Shown one piece after another: positions 17,208 to 26,263 of a stretch of 64,000 bases of DNA (the first letter of the stretch is position 1; each line of letters opens with the position of its first letter). The notes under the pieces are model-generated. The model saw only the letters and a list, made by a program, of their open reading frames with translations, ran no database searches and was not told the origin of the DNA. Source of the stretch: a bacterium (GTDB taxonomy: Bacteria > Myxococcota > UBA727 > JAUIJE01); the NCBI GenBank assembly GCA_030431455.1, contig JAUIJE010000013.1:124001-188000 (forward strand). Reading direction: 5' to 3'. The position numbers were made by a program, and so were the translations under genes.

Positions 17208-18583
17208 TGGCCCGCGACGTTCTGCTTCCCTGCGTCAAGACCTACGACATCCGGGGCAAGGTGCCCGAGGACCTCGACGAGGGCATCGCCGAACGCATCG
17301 GGCGCGCCTACGTGGCCCACTTCGGCGCCCGCAAGGTCGTGGTCGGGCGCGACGTGCGCGACAGCGGGCCCGCGTTGACCCAAGCTCTGATCCGCGGCCT
17401 GTGCGCCCAGGGCGCGGACGTCATCGACCTCGGCATGATCGGGACCGAGGTCATGTATTTTGGCGCGTTCTCCCTCGAGGCCGAGGGCGTGGACGGCGGC
17501 ATCGTGGTCACCGCCTCGCACAACCCCATGGGCTACAACGGGATGAAGCTCGTGACCAAAGGCGCGGTCCCGGTCAGCGGCGACAGCGGCCTGTACGACA
17601 TCGAACGCCTCGCGCACGCCCGCGACTTCCCCGCCCCCACCCGGACGGGCGGCGTCACCACCCGCGACATCACCGCGTCCTACGTCGAACACCTCCTGGG
17701 CTACGTCGACAAAGGTTCGCTTCGCCCCCTCAAGGTCGTCACCAACCCCGGCCACGGCGCGGCCGGTCCGTTCCTCGACGCGGTGGCCGCCCACCTCCCC
17801 CTGGAGCTCATCCGCATTCACCACGCCCCCGACGGCACGTTCCCCGCGGGCGTGCCCAACCCCCTCGAAGAGCACAACCGCGCCCCCACCATCGCCGCGG
17901 TGCAGCAACATGGGGCCGACCTCGGGCTCGCCTGGGACGGAGACTTTGACCGCTGCTTCTTCTTCGACGAGACCGGGGCGTTCGTCGACGGCTACTACGT
18001 GGTCGGCCTGTTCGCGGGCTTGATGCTCGAGGGCCAACCCCCGGGCACCAAGATCATCCACGACCCCCGCCTCACCTGGAACACCGTCGATGTCGTGCAA
18101 CAACATGGCGGGACCCCGGTGGCGTGCAAGACCGGCCATGCGTTCATCAAAGAACGCATGCGCCAAGAGGACGCCGTCTACGGCGGGGAAATGAGCGCGC
18201 ACCACTACTTCCGGCGCTTCGCCTACTGCGACAGCGGCATGATCCCCTGGCTGCTCATGGCCGGGCTGCTCTCCCAAGACGACCGCCCCCTGTCCGCCCA
18301 CATCGCCGACATGAAGGCGCGCTACCCCATCAGCGGCGAAATCAACCGCCACACCGAGCACAAAGACGAGGCCATCGCCCTGGTCGAACAGACCTACGGA
18401 AAAGGCGCCACCGTCTCTCATCTCGACGGGCTCTCGCTCGAGCACGACACCTGGCGGTTGTCGCTGCGCAAGAGCAACACCGAGCCCGTGCTCCGTCTCA
18501 ACCTCGAGACCCGGCAGGACCCCGCCCTGCTCGCGCGCATGACCGAAGACGTGCTCGCCCTCATCGACGGCCTGGGACAATGA
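17207..18583 (+). CDS. manB: Phosphomannomutase/phosphoglucomutase
   Basis: A 458-aa alpha-D-phosphohexomutase that interconverts mannose-6-phosphate and mannose-1-phosphate, supplying the preceding guanylyltransferase. All four family loops are visible: the phosphoserine loop TASHNPMGYNG (Ser104), the metal loop DGDFDR (Asp244, 246, 248), the sugar-binding loop GEMSAHHYF, and the phosphate loop RKSNTEPVLR. Length matches AlgC/ManB. Start ATG 17207 overlaps the upstream stop by 1 base and its own stop overlaps the MuiA-like gene by 4 bases. Confidence 0.95.
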   Translation: MARDVLLPCVKTYDIRGKVPEDLDEGIAERIGRAYVAHFGARKVVVGRDVRDSGPALTQALIRGLCAQGADVIDLGMIGTEVMYFGAFSLEAEGVDGGIVVTASHNPMGYNGMKLVTKGAVPVSGDSGLYDIERLAHARDFPAPTRTGGVTTRDITASYVEHLLGYVDKGSLRPLKVVTNPGHGAAGPFLDAVAAHLPLELIRIHHAPDGTFPAGVPNPLEEHNRAPTIAAVQQHGADLGLAWDGDFDRCFFFDETGAFVDGYYVVGLFAGLMLEGQPPGTKIIHDPRLTWNTVDVVQQHGGTPVACKTGHAFIKERMRQEDAVYGGEMSAHHYFRRFAYCDSGMIPWLLMAGLLSQDDRPLSAHIADMKARYPISGEINRHTEHKDEAIALVEQTYGKGATVSHLDGLSLEHDTWRLSLRKSNTEPVLRLNLETRQDPALLARMTEDVLALIDGLGQ

Positions 18584-20700
18584 CCATGCAGGATGCCGCG
18601 CACCTCGCCGCCCCCATCGCCCGCGTGACCGTGCACCCCAACGGGGCCCTGGTCGAACGCCGGGCCACCGCCCCCGCCGGCGCCCACCAGATCGCCGACC
18701 TCCCCCTGCTGTTCTCATCGGGCACGCTGCGGGTCCGGGCCGAACGCGGACGGGTCAGCGGACTGCAGGAGACCTGCACCCTCACCCGCCACGGCGACAC
18801 CGCCCCCGATGCCCACGAGGCGGACATCATCACCTTGACCCAAAAGCTCGAGACCCTCCGGGCCCGGGCCCGCACCATCAAGGACGCCCTCAAGGCGCTC
18901 CAGAGCGTCGGCCCCCAGCCGCGGCCCACCGAGGCCCCCATCGCCCGGCCCCAGGCCCAAGGCTGGCTGTCCTTTTTGTCCCTGCGCGACTCTTTCCTCG
19001 AGCGTTACCGGGACGAACAGCGCGCCCTCCAGGACGAGCTCGTGCCTTTGCAGGAACATTTGACCCTGCTGCGCCAAACCAAAGACGCCCCCCGCCCCGC
19101 CCCGGTGTTCACCCGTGGGCTGGCCTTCGCCCTCAGCGAGGACAGCCCGGTGGTGGTCGACTACTTCGTGCCCGCCGCCACCTGGGTGCCGACCTACGCC
19201 CTCCACGCCGACGACGACGCCACCGCCACGTTGCACCTCTTCGCGATGGTGGCCCAGGCCAGCGGCGAAAGCTGGACCGACGTCGACCTCGCCTTTTCCA
19301 CCGCCCCCCTCATTCGCCAAAGCCGGCTCCCCGACCTGCCGAGCTGGCGCATCGGGCGCGCCCAACCCGCGCCCAAGCCGGCCTATCGGCCGTTGCCCCC
19401 GGGCCTCTCGACGCTGTTCGCGGCCTACGACCACGCGGTTCAGAACGCGCGGGTGGTGCGCGACCAGCCGCCCCCCACGCCGTCGCCCGCCCCCCGGTCC
19501 CCGCCCTCGCCCCCGCCCCACCTCGACCGGGTGCGCGGCCTCGTCGAAGAGGTCTCCGCCGCGGACCTTGACGACATGTCCGACGACGACGCGGCGATTG
19601 AGTTTGACGAGGCCCCGACGTTGTCCGCCTCGGTGGACATGGTCGCGGGGGGCCCGCCGCCGGCGGCGATGGCCGCGGCGGCCCCGATCATGGCCCAAGA
19701 AGCGGCCGTGCCCCTCGCGCGCCGGCGGGCGGCGAAAAAGGGCGGGCCCCCGCGCGGCGCCGCCGGCGGGGCGATGGCCGACGACATCGAAAGCCTGGCC
19801 GCGGATGTCGCCGTCGACCAGCGGCCCGACGTCAACGCCGCCTACCTGCGGATGAGCGGCCCGGACGAATCCCGGCGGGGCCAACTTGTCGCCGTCCACG
19901 ACGAGGCGTTTTTGGCCACGCTGCTCGAAGACCACCAACCCGCGGACACCGCCGCGCTGTCCCGGGCCTACCGCGCGCGGCAGGACGCGATGCGCCGGCT
20001 CCACAACCGCCCCCTCCCCCGCGGCACAGTCTCATTGGGGAGCGGGGCCGCCCGCACCGTGTTCGCCCCCTCGCGCCCCGCCACCGTTGGCCCCGACGGC
20101 ACCTTCCACCGGGTCCTGGCCTGGTCCCAAGCCCTCCCCAGCGAACACTCCCTGCTCGCGGTGCCCCAAGCCGGCCTCGACGTGTACCGCCGGTGCCAGC
20201 TCGCCCCGCCCGCGGTCCCGCTCCCCGCCGGCCCCCTCGAGGTCTACGAGCGCGGCGCTTTTTTGGTGAGCAGCAACCTGTCCGGGGTCGGCGGGGGCGA
20301 GCCCATCGACCTCAGCCTCGGGGTCGAACCCACCGTGCGCTTGGTCGATCACGTGGTCCGCGCCGACGAGAGCGAGACCGGCCTGGTGGGCAAAAAGGCC
20401 CGCATCGAGACCCACGTCTCCACCCAGGTCCGCTCGGCCAAGGCCACCCCGGTGTCCATCGCCCTGCACGGCCGCCTGCCCGTGCCCGCGGCCCAGGCCG
20501 CCGACGAGGTCGACGTCGAGTGGCTCGGATCCAGCCACGAGCACCGCCCCACCGATCGCGCCCCCGACGGCTCCCGGCTCGAGGGCGGGTTTGCCATCCA
20601 CCTCGTGGTCGAGCCCGGCACCACCACCGCGGTGACCTACCGCTACGCCATCACCCTCCCGGCCAAGGCCGAGCTCGTGGGAGGCAACCGCCGTGACTGA
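18580..20700 (+). CDS. Mucoidy inhibitor MuiA family protein (DUF4139), long form
   Basis: A 706-aa protein without a signal peptide, translationally coupled to the phosphomannomutase gene (ATGA overlap). The N-terminus (VTVHPNGALVERRAT...AGAHQIADLP) matches the DUF4140 domain that opens MuiA-family proteins. A helical segment (about 85-165) precedes the first part of DUF4139: DYFVPAATWVPTYALHAD (about 193-210) and GESWTDVDLAFSTAP (about 229-243). A low-complexity insert rich in Pro, Ala and acidic residues (about 290-420) divides the domain, as is common in this family. The C-terminal part is beta-rich. MuiA was named for suppressing mucoidy in Shigella; its biochemical activity is unknown to me. 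The link to GDP-mannose genes supports a polysaccharide-related job. Confidence 0.82.
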   Translation: MTMQDAAHLAAPIARVTVHPNGALVERRATAPAGAHQIADLPLLFSSGTLRVRAERGRVSGLQETCTLTRHGDTAPDAHEADIITLTQKLETLRARARTIKDALKALQSVGPQPRPTEAPIARPQAQGWLSFLSLRDSFLERYRDEQRALQDELVPLQEHLTLLRQTKDAPRPAPVFTRGLAFALSEDSPVVVDYFVPAATWVPTYALHADDDATATLHLFAMVAQASGESWTDVDLAFSTAPLIRQSRLPDLPSWRIGRAQPAPKPAYRPLPPGLSTLFAAYDHAVQNARVVRDQPPPTPSPAPRSPPSPPPHLDRVRGLVEEVSAADLDDMSDDDAAIEFDEAPTLSASVDMVAGGPPPAAMAAAAPIMAQEAAVPLARRRAAKKGGPPRGAAGGAMADDIESLAADVAVDQRPDVNAAYLRMSGPDESRRGQLVAVHDEAFLATLLEDHQPADTAALSRAYRARQDAMRRLHNRPLPRGTVSLGSGAARTVFAPSRPATVGPDGTFHRVLAWSQALPSEHSLLAVPQAGLDVYRRCQLAPPAVPLPAGPLEVYERGAFLVSSNLSGVGGGEPIDLSLGVEPTVRLVDHVVRADESETGLVGKKARIETHVSTQVRSAKATPVSIALHGRLPVPAAQAADEVDVEWLGSSHEHRPTDRAPDGSRLEGGFAIHLVVEPGTTTAVTYRYAITLPAKAELVGGNRRD

Positions 20701-22237
20701 CCCCGTGACGTTCCAATCCGATGATTTCCCCATCGTCAAAGTGACCGCCTACGAGGACCGCAGCGAGGTCGTGCGGCGCGGCCGGGTGAGCTTGGGCGCG
20801 GGCCGCAACCGGGTCGTGCTCCAGGGCCTCTCGGCCCTCGTGGACGCCACCCGGACCAAAGCCCAGGGCCAGGGCATCGATGTGTTCCTCGAGAACGTGC
20901 AGCTCGCCCCCTTCGTGCGCGCCACCCGCCCCGCCGACGACGAGGCCCGCGAGCAACAGCGCCGCGATCGCGACCGGCAAGCGTTCGAGGTCAAGGTGCT
21001 GCAACAACAGCTCGAAGACAAAACCAACGCCCGGGCCCACGCCCTGACCACCCTGCAACAGGCCCTCACCCGTCTCGGGGAATGCCTGTTCGTCGAGGCC
21101 CTCGACGAGGCCGCGATGGGCAAGTTGGTGGAATCACTCCAGGCCGACCTGCGCCGGCGCGACGACCAGCTCGCGGCCCTGCGGGACCGCATCCGCGAAC
21201 AGCTCACCGCCCTCGAGGCCCTCGAGGCCCAAAGCCGCCCCACCGAAAAGCCGCGCGGGACGTTCACCGACCTGGAGTTCACCCTGTGGTCCGACACCGC
21301 CCAGGAAGGCGAACTCCTCGTCACCTATGTCATTCCCTGCGCGGTGTGGCGCCCGCGGCACACCGCCCAGCTGGTGGGCACCACGCTCACCTGGACCGCC
21401 CAGGCCACGGTGTGGCAACGCACCGGCGAAGACTGGCACGACGTCGAGCTGGTGCTCTCCACCGCCCGCCCCTCCCAGGGCGCGGCCTTGCCCCAGCTCC
21501 ACGAGGACCGGCTGCGGTACCGCGTCAAGACCCGGGAAGAGCGCAAAACCGTACGGGTGCAGCATCGATTTGCCGCGGCCCAAAAAGACGCCGCCCCCGA
21601 TGTGGCCCCCGGGGTCTACGACGGAGGCGAGCCCCGGGACTTCACCGTGCCCGAGCGGGTCACGATCAAAAGCCACGGCCGCCCGGTGCCGGTCACCATC
21701 GACGAACAGAGCGCGGCCTGTGTCCCCCGCCGCCTCGCCCGCCCCACGTTGTCGTCCTTGGTGTTCGTGTTCGCGGACACCCAAAACCCCTTCGCCTTTC
21801 CCCTCCTCGCCGGCCCCGTCACCTTGTCCCTCGACGGCAACTACATGGGGGTGGGCGACATCCCCTACGTCGGCGCGCACGAGTCGTTCTCGTTGCCGTT
21901 TGGCTCGGACGACCGCTTCCACATCGCGCTCCACCGCGAGCGCATTCACGAGAAGCGGACCTTGGGCAAGGACCGCGACCATTTCGTTCAGCGCGCGGAG
22001 GTCGTCTACGACGGCGAGGAGCCGCTGCTGGTCGACGTGCAACTCATGGTCCCGGTGAGCGAGATCGACGCCCTGCGGATCAAGACCAGCGAGGCCCACA
22101 GCAGCGGGGCCTGGACCGCCGACGACAATGGGCATGTCACTGTACAGTGCGATCTCGGGCCCGGGGACCGGCGCACCGTCGAGGTGGGGTTCTATTTTGA
22201 CGCGGGGTCGGACGTGCAGATCCCCAACCCTTGGTGA
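20693..22237 (+). CDS. Mucoidy inhibitor MuiA family protein (DUF4139), short form
   Basis: A 514-aa second MuiA-type protein, not a close duplicate of its neighbour. Start is GTG 20693, with GGGAGG upstream and an 8-base overlap with the previous gene. A DUF4140-like N-terminus (VTAYEDRSEVVRRGRV...NRVVLQGLSA) is followed by about 100 residues of predicted coiled coil (about 80-180) and the DUF4139 motifs YVIPCAVWRPRH (about 212) and GEDWHDVELVLSTARP (about 244-259). It lacks the long Pro/Ala insert. It ends in a beta-rich domain. Two divergent MuiA proteins in tandem suggest a heteromeric complex; this is inference. Confidence 0.82.
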   Translation: MTDPVTFQSDDFPIVKVTAYEDRSEVVRRGRVSLGAGRNRVVLQGLSALVDATRTKAQGQGIDVFLENVQLAPFVRATRPADDEAREQQRRDRDRQAFEVKVLQQQLEDKTNARAHALTTLQQALTRLGECLFVEALDEAAMGKLVESLQADLRRRDDQLAALRDRIREQLTALEALEAQSRPTEKPRGTFTDLEFTLWSDTAQEGELLVTYVIPCAVWRPRHTAQLVGTTLTWTAQATVWQRTGEDWHDVELVLSTARPSQGAALPQLHEDRLRYRVKTREERKTVRVQHRFAAAQKDAAPDVAPGVYDGGEPRDFTVPERVTIKSHGRPVPVTIDEQSAACVPRRLARPTLSSLVFVFADTQNPFAFPLLAGPVTLSLDGNYMGVGDIPYVGAHESFSLPFGSDDRFHIALHRERIHEKRTLGKDRDHFVQRAEVVYDGEEPLLVDVQLMVPVSEIDALRIKTSEAHSSGAWTADDNGHVTVQCDLGPGDRRTVEVGFYFDAGSDVQIPNPW

Positions 22238-22240
22238 CGA

Positions 22241-22657
22241 TCAGCCCACCACCGTGACCGAGACTTTGCGGCGGTGGGGGGCGGCCCGGTGCTCGAACAA
22301 GAACACCCCTTGCCAGGTGCCGAGATCGCACCGCCCGCCCACCACCGGGATGCACAGCGACGTGGCGGTGAGCACCGACCGAACGTGCGCGGACATGTCG
22401 TCCGGCCCCTCGGCGGTGTGGGTGTACAGCGCGTCCCCGTCGGGGACGAGCCGGGTCAAAAACGCGTCGAGGTCGCGCTGCACGTCGGGGTCCGCGTTCT
22501 CGTTGATGATCAGCGAACAGCTGGTGTGATGCACAAACACTGTGCAGAGGCCGACGTCGCGCCCCGCGGCCCGGACCGCGGACTGCACCTCGGCGGTGAT
22601 GCTCTGGGTTCCGCGCCCGGCGGTGGACACGGTGAACGTGTGGTGGTGCGCGGCCAT
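22241..22657 (-). CDS. yjbQ: YjbQ family protein (UPF0047)
   Basis: A 138-aa protein of full family length. The conserved patterns are FVHHTSCSLIINENADPDV (about 41-59) and GTWQGVFLFEHR near the C-terminus. Some family members complement thiamine-phosphate synthase mutants, but the true role is unclear. The stop lies 3 bases from the stop of the convergent MuiA-like gene; it is 6 bases downstream of the Mpo1-like gene and probably cotranscribed with it. Confidence 0.9.
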   Translation of the reverse strand: MAAHHHTFTVSTAGRGTQSITAEVQSAVRAAGRDVGLCTVFVHHTSCSLIINENADPDVQRDLDAFLTRLVPDGDALYTHTAEGPDDMSAHVRSVLTATSLCIPVVGGRCDLGTWQGVFLFEHRAAPHRRKVSVTVVG

Positions 22658-22663
22658 CCTGAA

Positions 22664-23215
22664 TCAGGCCTGGGCGGGCGCGCCCCCGACGTTGATGTCC
22701 TCGTGCTTGATCGCGGCCGGGGCGGGGGCCCCCTCGCCGCGGTCCTTGCCGCCGTACTTGAAGTCCCAGATCGGGCCGGCCAAGAACGAGAGCGGGTCGT
22801 CGGCGAAGGCGGGGGCGTTCTTTTCGTAAAAGCCGTGCCCAATGAAATTGCTGATCCAGCCGGCGGTGAACGCGCTCGCGCTCACGAACCACAACGGGCG
22901 GTAGGGCGAGAAGATCAACAGCCCCACCGCGCCGCCCACGATCATGGGGATGCCGATGACGTGCAGCTTGCGGTTCACCGGGTGGTGGTGGGTCTGCTCA
23001 TAAAAGCTGATCGCTTCTTCCCAGCGGTCGGCCAACGTGCCCTCGAACTCGGGGTGGGCCTCGCGCCACGCCTTTTCGATGCCCATCGCGCCTTTGGCGA
23101 ACATGGTCAGGCCCACCACTTTGCGGCCCGCGAGCAGGGCGAGCATGCCCCCCGCGGTGTACGCGACATTGCGGGACTTTTCCGAGGGCAGCAGCGACAC
23201 GAGTTTTTTCAGCAT
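22664..23215 (-). CDS. Mpo1-like / DUF962 family membrane protein
   Basis: A 183-aa protein. ATG 23215 was chosen because GGAGG sits 6 bases upstream. The motif order FYEQTHHHPVNRKLHVIGIP (71-90) and FIGHGFYEKNAPA (124-136) matches Mpo1/YGL010w: two conserved His in H-x-x-x-x-N-x-x-x-H and the second site GH-x-x-x-E-x-x-x-P-A. Yeast Mpo1 is an iron-dependent dioxygenase that alpha-oxidises 2-hydroxy fatty acids. Two or three hydrophobic helices surround the motifs. The first 45 residues are an extra hydrophobic N-terminal segment. A TACAAC -10-like hexamer lies on this strand at 23238-23243. Confidence 0.8.
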   Translation of the reverse strand: MLKKLVSLLPSEKSRNVAYTAGGMLALLAGRKVVGLTMFAKGAMGIEKAWREAHPEFEGTLADRWEEAISFYEQTHHHPVNRKLHVIGIPMIVGGAVGLLIFSPYRPLWFVSASAFTAGWISNFIGHGFYEKNAPAFADDPLSFLAGPIWDFKYGGKDRGEGAPAPAAIKHEDINVGGAPAQA

Positions 23216-23272
23216 GGGGCCTCCAACCGTGCCTCCGTTGTATCGCGCCCGCCCGACTCGTAAAGGGGGGCC

Positions 23273-24454
23273 ATGACCCGGCGCCTGTACCTCGATGACC
23301 CCCACCTGATGACATTCGATGCCACCGTGCGGGACGTCGCCCCCGCGGGCGAACACCTCGCCGTGGTCCTCGACCAAAGCGCGTTCTACCCCGAGTCGGG
23401 CGGCCAACTCCCCGACCGCGGGACCCTGCAAGCGCACCGGGTGCTCGATGTCCAGGTGCACGCCGACGGCACCGTGGTCCACACCGTGCAATGGCCCGAC
23501 GCCGACGGCCTCCGGGTCGGCGATGGCGTGCGCGGGGTGGTCGATCGTCACCACCGACGGTCCCAAATGGCACTGCACACCGCCCAGCACATGTTGTCCC
23601 AGGCGCTCTATCTCGAGCTCCTCGCCGACACTGTCTCCGCCCGGCTGTCCGAAGCCAGCGCCACCATCGACCTGAACATCGCCGACGCCACCGACGCCGG
23701 GCTCGACAAAGCGGCCCAGGCGGTCAACGCCCTCATCGACGACGACGTGGCCGTGCGGGCGATTTTCCCCACCCCCGAGGAGCTCGCCGCCCTGCCGCTG
23801 CGCAGCCCCCCCAAGGTCACCGACAACATCCGCGTCATCGCGGTCCAGGACTTCGACGTCACCCCCTGCGGCGGGACCCACGTCGAGCGCACCGCCCAAA
23901 TTGGGTTCGTTCACCTCACCAAGACCGAACGGGTCAAGAAGTCGCTGCGCGTGCACTTCACCGCCGGGCCGCCGGGCCGCGACCACCTCTTCGCCCGCGA
24001 CCACATCGTGCAGCAGCTGTGCGACAAGCTCACCTGCGGCGCGCCCGATCTGCCCGACGTGCTCGACAAACAGCTCGCCCAGCTCAAGGCCCAACGCCAG
24101 GAGCTCGGCCAGCTCTGGCGGGCGCTGGCCGACGCCGAGGGCCGGACCTGGCTGACCGCAAAAGACCCGGTCCTGGTGGTCGAGCTCGCGGACAAAGACC
24201 CCGCTTACCTCGCCGCCCTCCAAGGGGTGTTTCGCACCCACCAGCGCCCCGCGGTCATCGTGCACCAGACCGCGGAGGCCACCGACGTGTTGCTCACCTC
24301 CCCCGACCCCGCCGCCCTCGACTGCGGGGCCACGATGAAGGCGCTGGCCGTGGCCCTCGGGGGCAAAGGCGGGGGCAAACCCGACAACGCCCGCGGCCGC
24401 CTCCCCGCCCCCGCCGCCGACGTGGCCCGGGCGGTGCGACAGCAGCTCAGCTGA
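23273..24454 (+). CDS. alaX: Alanyl-tRNA editing protein AlaX, long form with C-terminal domain
   Basis: A 393-aa protein that should hydrolyse mischarged Ser-tRNA(Ala). It has the AlaRS editing-domain zinc ligands HTAQH (His102, His106) and CGGTH (Cys199, His203), with the N-terminal FYPESGGQLPDRG element (39-50) of AlaX-L. After a helical linker (about 240-290), the C-terminal region ends with GGKGGGKPDNARG, the DHHA1-type motif of alanyl-tRNA synthetase C-Ala domains. It lacks the aminoacylation domain, so it is not AlaRS itself. Divergent from the Mpo1-like gene. Confidence 0.9.
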   Translation: MTRRLYLDDPHLMTFDATVRDVAPAGEHLAVVLDQSAFYPESGGQLPDRGTLQAHRVLDVQVHADGTVVHTVQWPDADGLRVGDGVRGVVDRHHRRSQMALHTAQHMLSQALYLELLADTVSARLSEASATIDLNIADATDAGLDKAAQAVNALIDDDVAVRAIFPTPEELAALPLRSPPKVTDNIRVIAVQDFDVTPCGGTHVERTAQIGFVHLTKTERVKKSLRVHFTAGPPGRDHLFARDHIVQQLCDKLTCGAPDLPDVLDKQLAQLKAQRQELGQLWRALADAEGRTWLTAKDPVLVVELADKDPAYLAALQGVFRTHQRPAVIVHQTAEATDVLLTSPDPAALDCGATMKALAVALGGKGGGKPDNARGRLPAPAADVARAVRQQLS

Positions 24455-24504
24455 GCGCCGAACGCCCGATTTCACCTTCCGGGCCCAACGTGGCAAAAGC
24501 GGGT

Positions 24505-25191
24505 ATGGCCCGCGGACGACGACGACAGCCTCGCCAAGCCCGCTCTCGCGCCCTCGTCGATGCCATCGTCGAGGCCGCGACCCAGCTGTTGGCCGACAGC
24601 GAGAACGACCCCAACAAGCTCTCGGTCAAGGCCATCGCCCGCCGCGCCGGGGTCGGCATCGGCTCGGTGTATGAGTATTTCTCTGACCGCGACGGCATCA
24701 TCGACGCGATCATCGATCGCCTCGCGGACATCAACTTCAGCAAGCTGTCGCGGGTGCTCGACGAGCACGCCGACGAGCCGATCTACGAGGCCTTCGTGGC
24801 CCTGATGGACGCGAGCGCGGCCGCCTACCTCGACGCCGAGCGGTTGACCCGGTTCTCGTTCAAGACCGCGATGCGCTTCGACCGCATGGACTTTGTCATC
24901 CGCGAGCGCGACCGCTTCACCAAGCTCATCGCCGACCGCATCATGCTCGACTACCCCCGGGCCGGCCGCACCCAAGCGGAGCACAGCGCCCTCGCCGCCA
25001 CCGAAGCGCTCAGTGGCATTGTGATGGGCGAGCTGTACCGCAAAGCCGACCCCGCCCGCCGGGCCGCGCTGCGCGAAGCCATGCTCCGTTTTGTGCGCAG
25101 CGAGGTCGACTTCCTCCGGGCCCGCCACGACGAGGCGCTGGCCACAGCCGAATCCGGACCGCCGGTGCGCGACGACGCGCTCAGCGATTGA
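24505..25191 (+). CDS. TetR/AcrR family transcriptional regulator
   Basis: A 228-aa regulator. The N-terminal helix-turn-helix spans about 15-65 and contains SVKAIARRAGVGIGSVYEYFSDRDGIIDAI, the TetR pattern in which V-x-x-G-S-[VL]-Y-x-[YH]-F is diagnostic. The remainder is the helical ligand/dimerisation domain. A GTG at 24490 is in frame and would add five residues; neither start has a clear Shine-Dalgarno. The 3' end overlaps the convergent L,D-transpeptidase-like gene by 11 bases. A GTGACC-ACT-GGTCAC palindrome upstream of that neighbour is a possible target. Confidence 0.9.
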   Translation: MARGRRRQPRQARSRALVDAIVEAATQLLADSENDPNKLSVKAIARRAGVGIGSVYEYFSDRDGIIDAIIDRLADINFSKLSRVLDEHADEPIYEAFVALMDASAAAYLDAERLTRFSFKTAMRFDRMDFVIRERDRFTKLIADRIMLDYPRAGRTQAEHSALAATEALSGIVMGELYRKADPARRAALREAMLRFVRSEVDFLRARHDEALATAESGPPVRDDALSD

Positions 25192-26032
25192 TCAGGGTAT
25201 AGCCAACGGTGCCGGGGTTGCCGTCGGCGTGCAGGTCCGACCAAAACCGGTTGAAATCGTCGGGGGCCAAGGTCTGGCATCCCGCGCTCCCGGTCATGTT
25301 GCGGCCCCCGGCGTGGAACAGCATCGAGTTCCCGCCCCCCGACGTGCGGCCATCGTTGAATCGCCCGTCCTGGTTGGTGTCGCGCTCGACCCGGAAGTCG
25401 CTCGTGGGCCGAAGCACGCGCCCGAGCCGCTGGCTCCGCCCCGTCCGGTATTCATAATAGCCTGCGGGCATGCGGCCTTGGTCGCGCCGGCCGTCGCCGT
25501 TGACGTCCACCCCCTGCCGCCCGCGGTACCGCGCGCTCGGTTCGGTGTTGGACGCAAACTCCCGCACGTGGGGGTTGCCCGCCTCATCGCGCCACAACAT
25601 CGCGGTGGTGTCGTCGTAGCGGCCCAGGCCGCCGTTTTCGTCCGCGTCGGTCTCGGTCCGCAGCGACACAATGTTTCTGTGTCCCGGCGCGTCGTTGAAG
25701 GTGCCGCCGTGTTGCTCGATGAGGCCCCGGTAGTGATCGAACCTCTGGGCCTCGGTCATGGTCGAGGTGTCGGCCTCGATGTCCGCCACCGCCTGGGCCT
25801 CGGGGGGCGCGGTCTGCGCCTCGAGCTGGGCCCGCCGCTGCGCTTCCTGGCCTTGGGCCATGCGCCGGCTGCCGGCCACCGTGGCGCCGGCGGCGCGCGC
25901 GGGCACTGGGGGCTCGGCCACCGGCGCGGGCGCGGCGGCATCGGGCGCGCGGGCCGCGGGCGGCGGCACCGGGACCGCATCGATCACCGGTTGGTAGGGG
26001 AGCTGCACTTTGGGGGCGACAACCGTGGGCAT
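25181..26032 (-). CDS. Secreted protein with L,D-transpeptidase-like C-terminal motif
   Basis: A 283-aa protein. ATG 26032 was chosen because GGAGG is 8 bases upstream. The first 90 residues are Pro/Ala-rich with no obvious signal peptide; a helical segment follows, then a repeat-poor domain. Near the C-terminus SMLFHAGGRNMTGSAGCQTL places a His about ten residues before S-x-G-C, the same order as the YkuD-type H-x-x-x-x-x-S-x-G-C active site, though the spacing and surroundings are not standard. It also has two DVNGDGRRD/DTNQDGRFND segments like dockerin or EF-hand calcium loops. Enzyme identity is therefore tentative. Confidence 0.62.
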   Translation of the reverse strand: MPTVVAPKVQLPYQPVIDAVPVPPPAARAPDAAAPAPVAEPPVPARAAGATVAGSRRMAQGQEAQRRAQLEAQTAPPEAQAVADIEADTSTMTEAQRFDHYRGLIEQHGGTFNDAPGHRNIVSLRTETDADENGGLGRYDDTTAMLWRDEAGNPHVREFASNTEPSARYRGRQGVDVNGDGRRDQGRMPAGYYEYRTGRSQRLGRVLRPTSDFRVERDTNQDGRFNDGRTSGGGNSMLFHAGGRNMTGSAGCQTLAPDDFNRFWSDLHADGNPGTVGYTLINR

Positions 26033-26060
26033 ACACAACCTCCACGGCGAGTGTGGCATA

Positions 26061-26075
26061 GTGACCACTGGTCAC
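26061..26075. promoter_or_regulatory. Palindromic operator candidate
   Basis: The perfect inverted repeat GTGACC-ACT-GGTCAC begins 29 bases upstream of the start codon at 26032. Its form, GACC-N3-GGTC, is typical of TetR-type operators, and a TetR gene lies on the other side of the same gene. The link is inferred. Confidence 0.45.
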
Positions 26076-26124
26076 AAAATCGGGCGCGCGGGGCGGCCCG
26101 GTCCACGGGACCGGTAACATCCTG

Positions 26125-26173
26125 ATAAAAAAAGGGTTTTTCCGCAGCGTCGGCCGGCCCCACCGGGCCGGTC
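26125..26173 (-). terminator. Likely terminator downstream of the small 26264-26533 gene
   Basis: Reading on the minus strand, a hairpin formed by GACCGGCCC and GGGCCGGCC (26151-26173) is followed about ten bases on by an A5-CCC-T7 element ending near 26125. The stretch 26033-26263 holds otherwise only the palindrome above and no gene. Confidence 0.45.
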
Positions 26174-26263
26174 GGGTTTGCCCACCGGGGTGTCTGGCGC
26201 GGGCGGGGGGAGCGCGGCCGCGCACCCGACGGTTCGGATTTTGCCGCCGCGCGGCGGTGGCGT

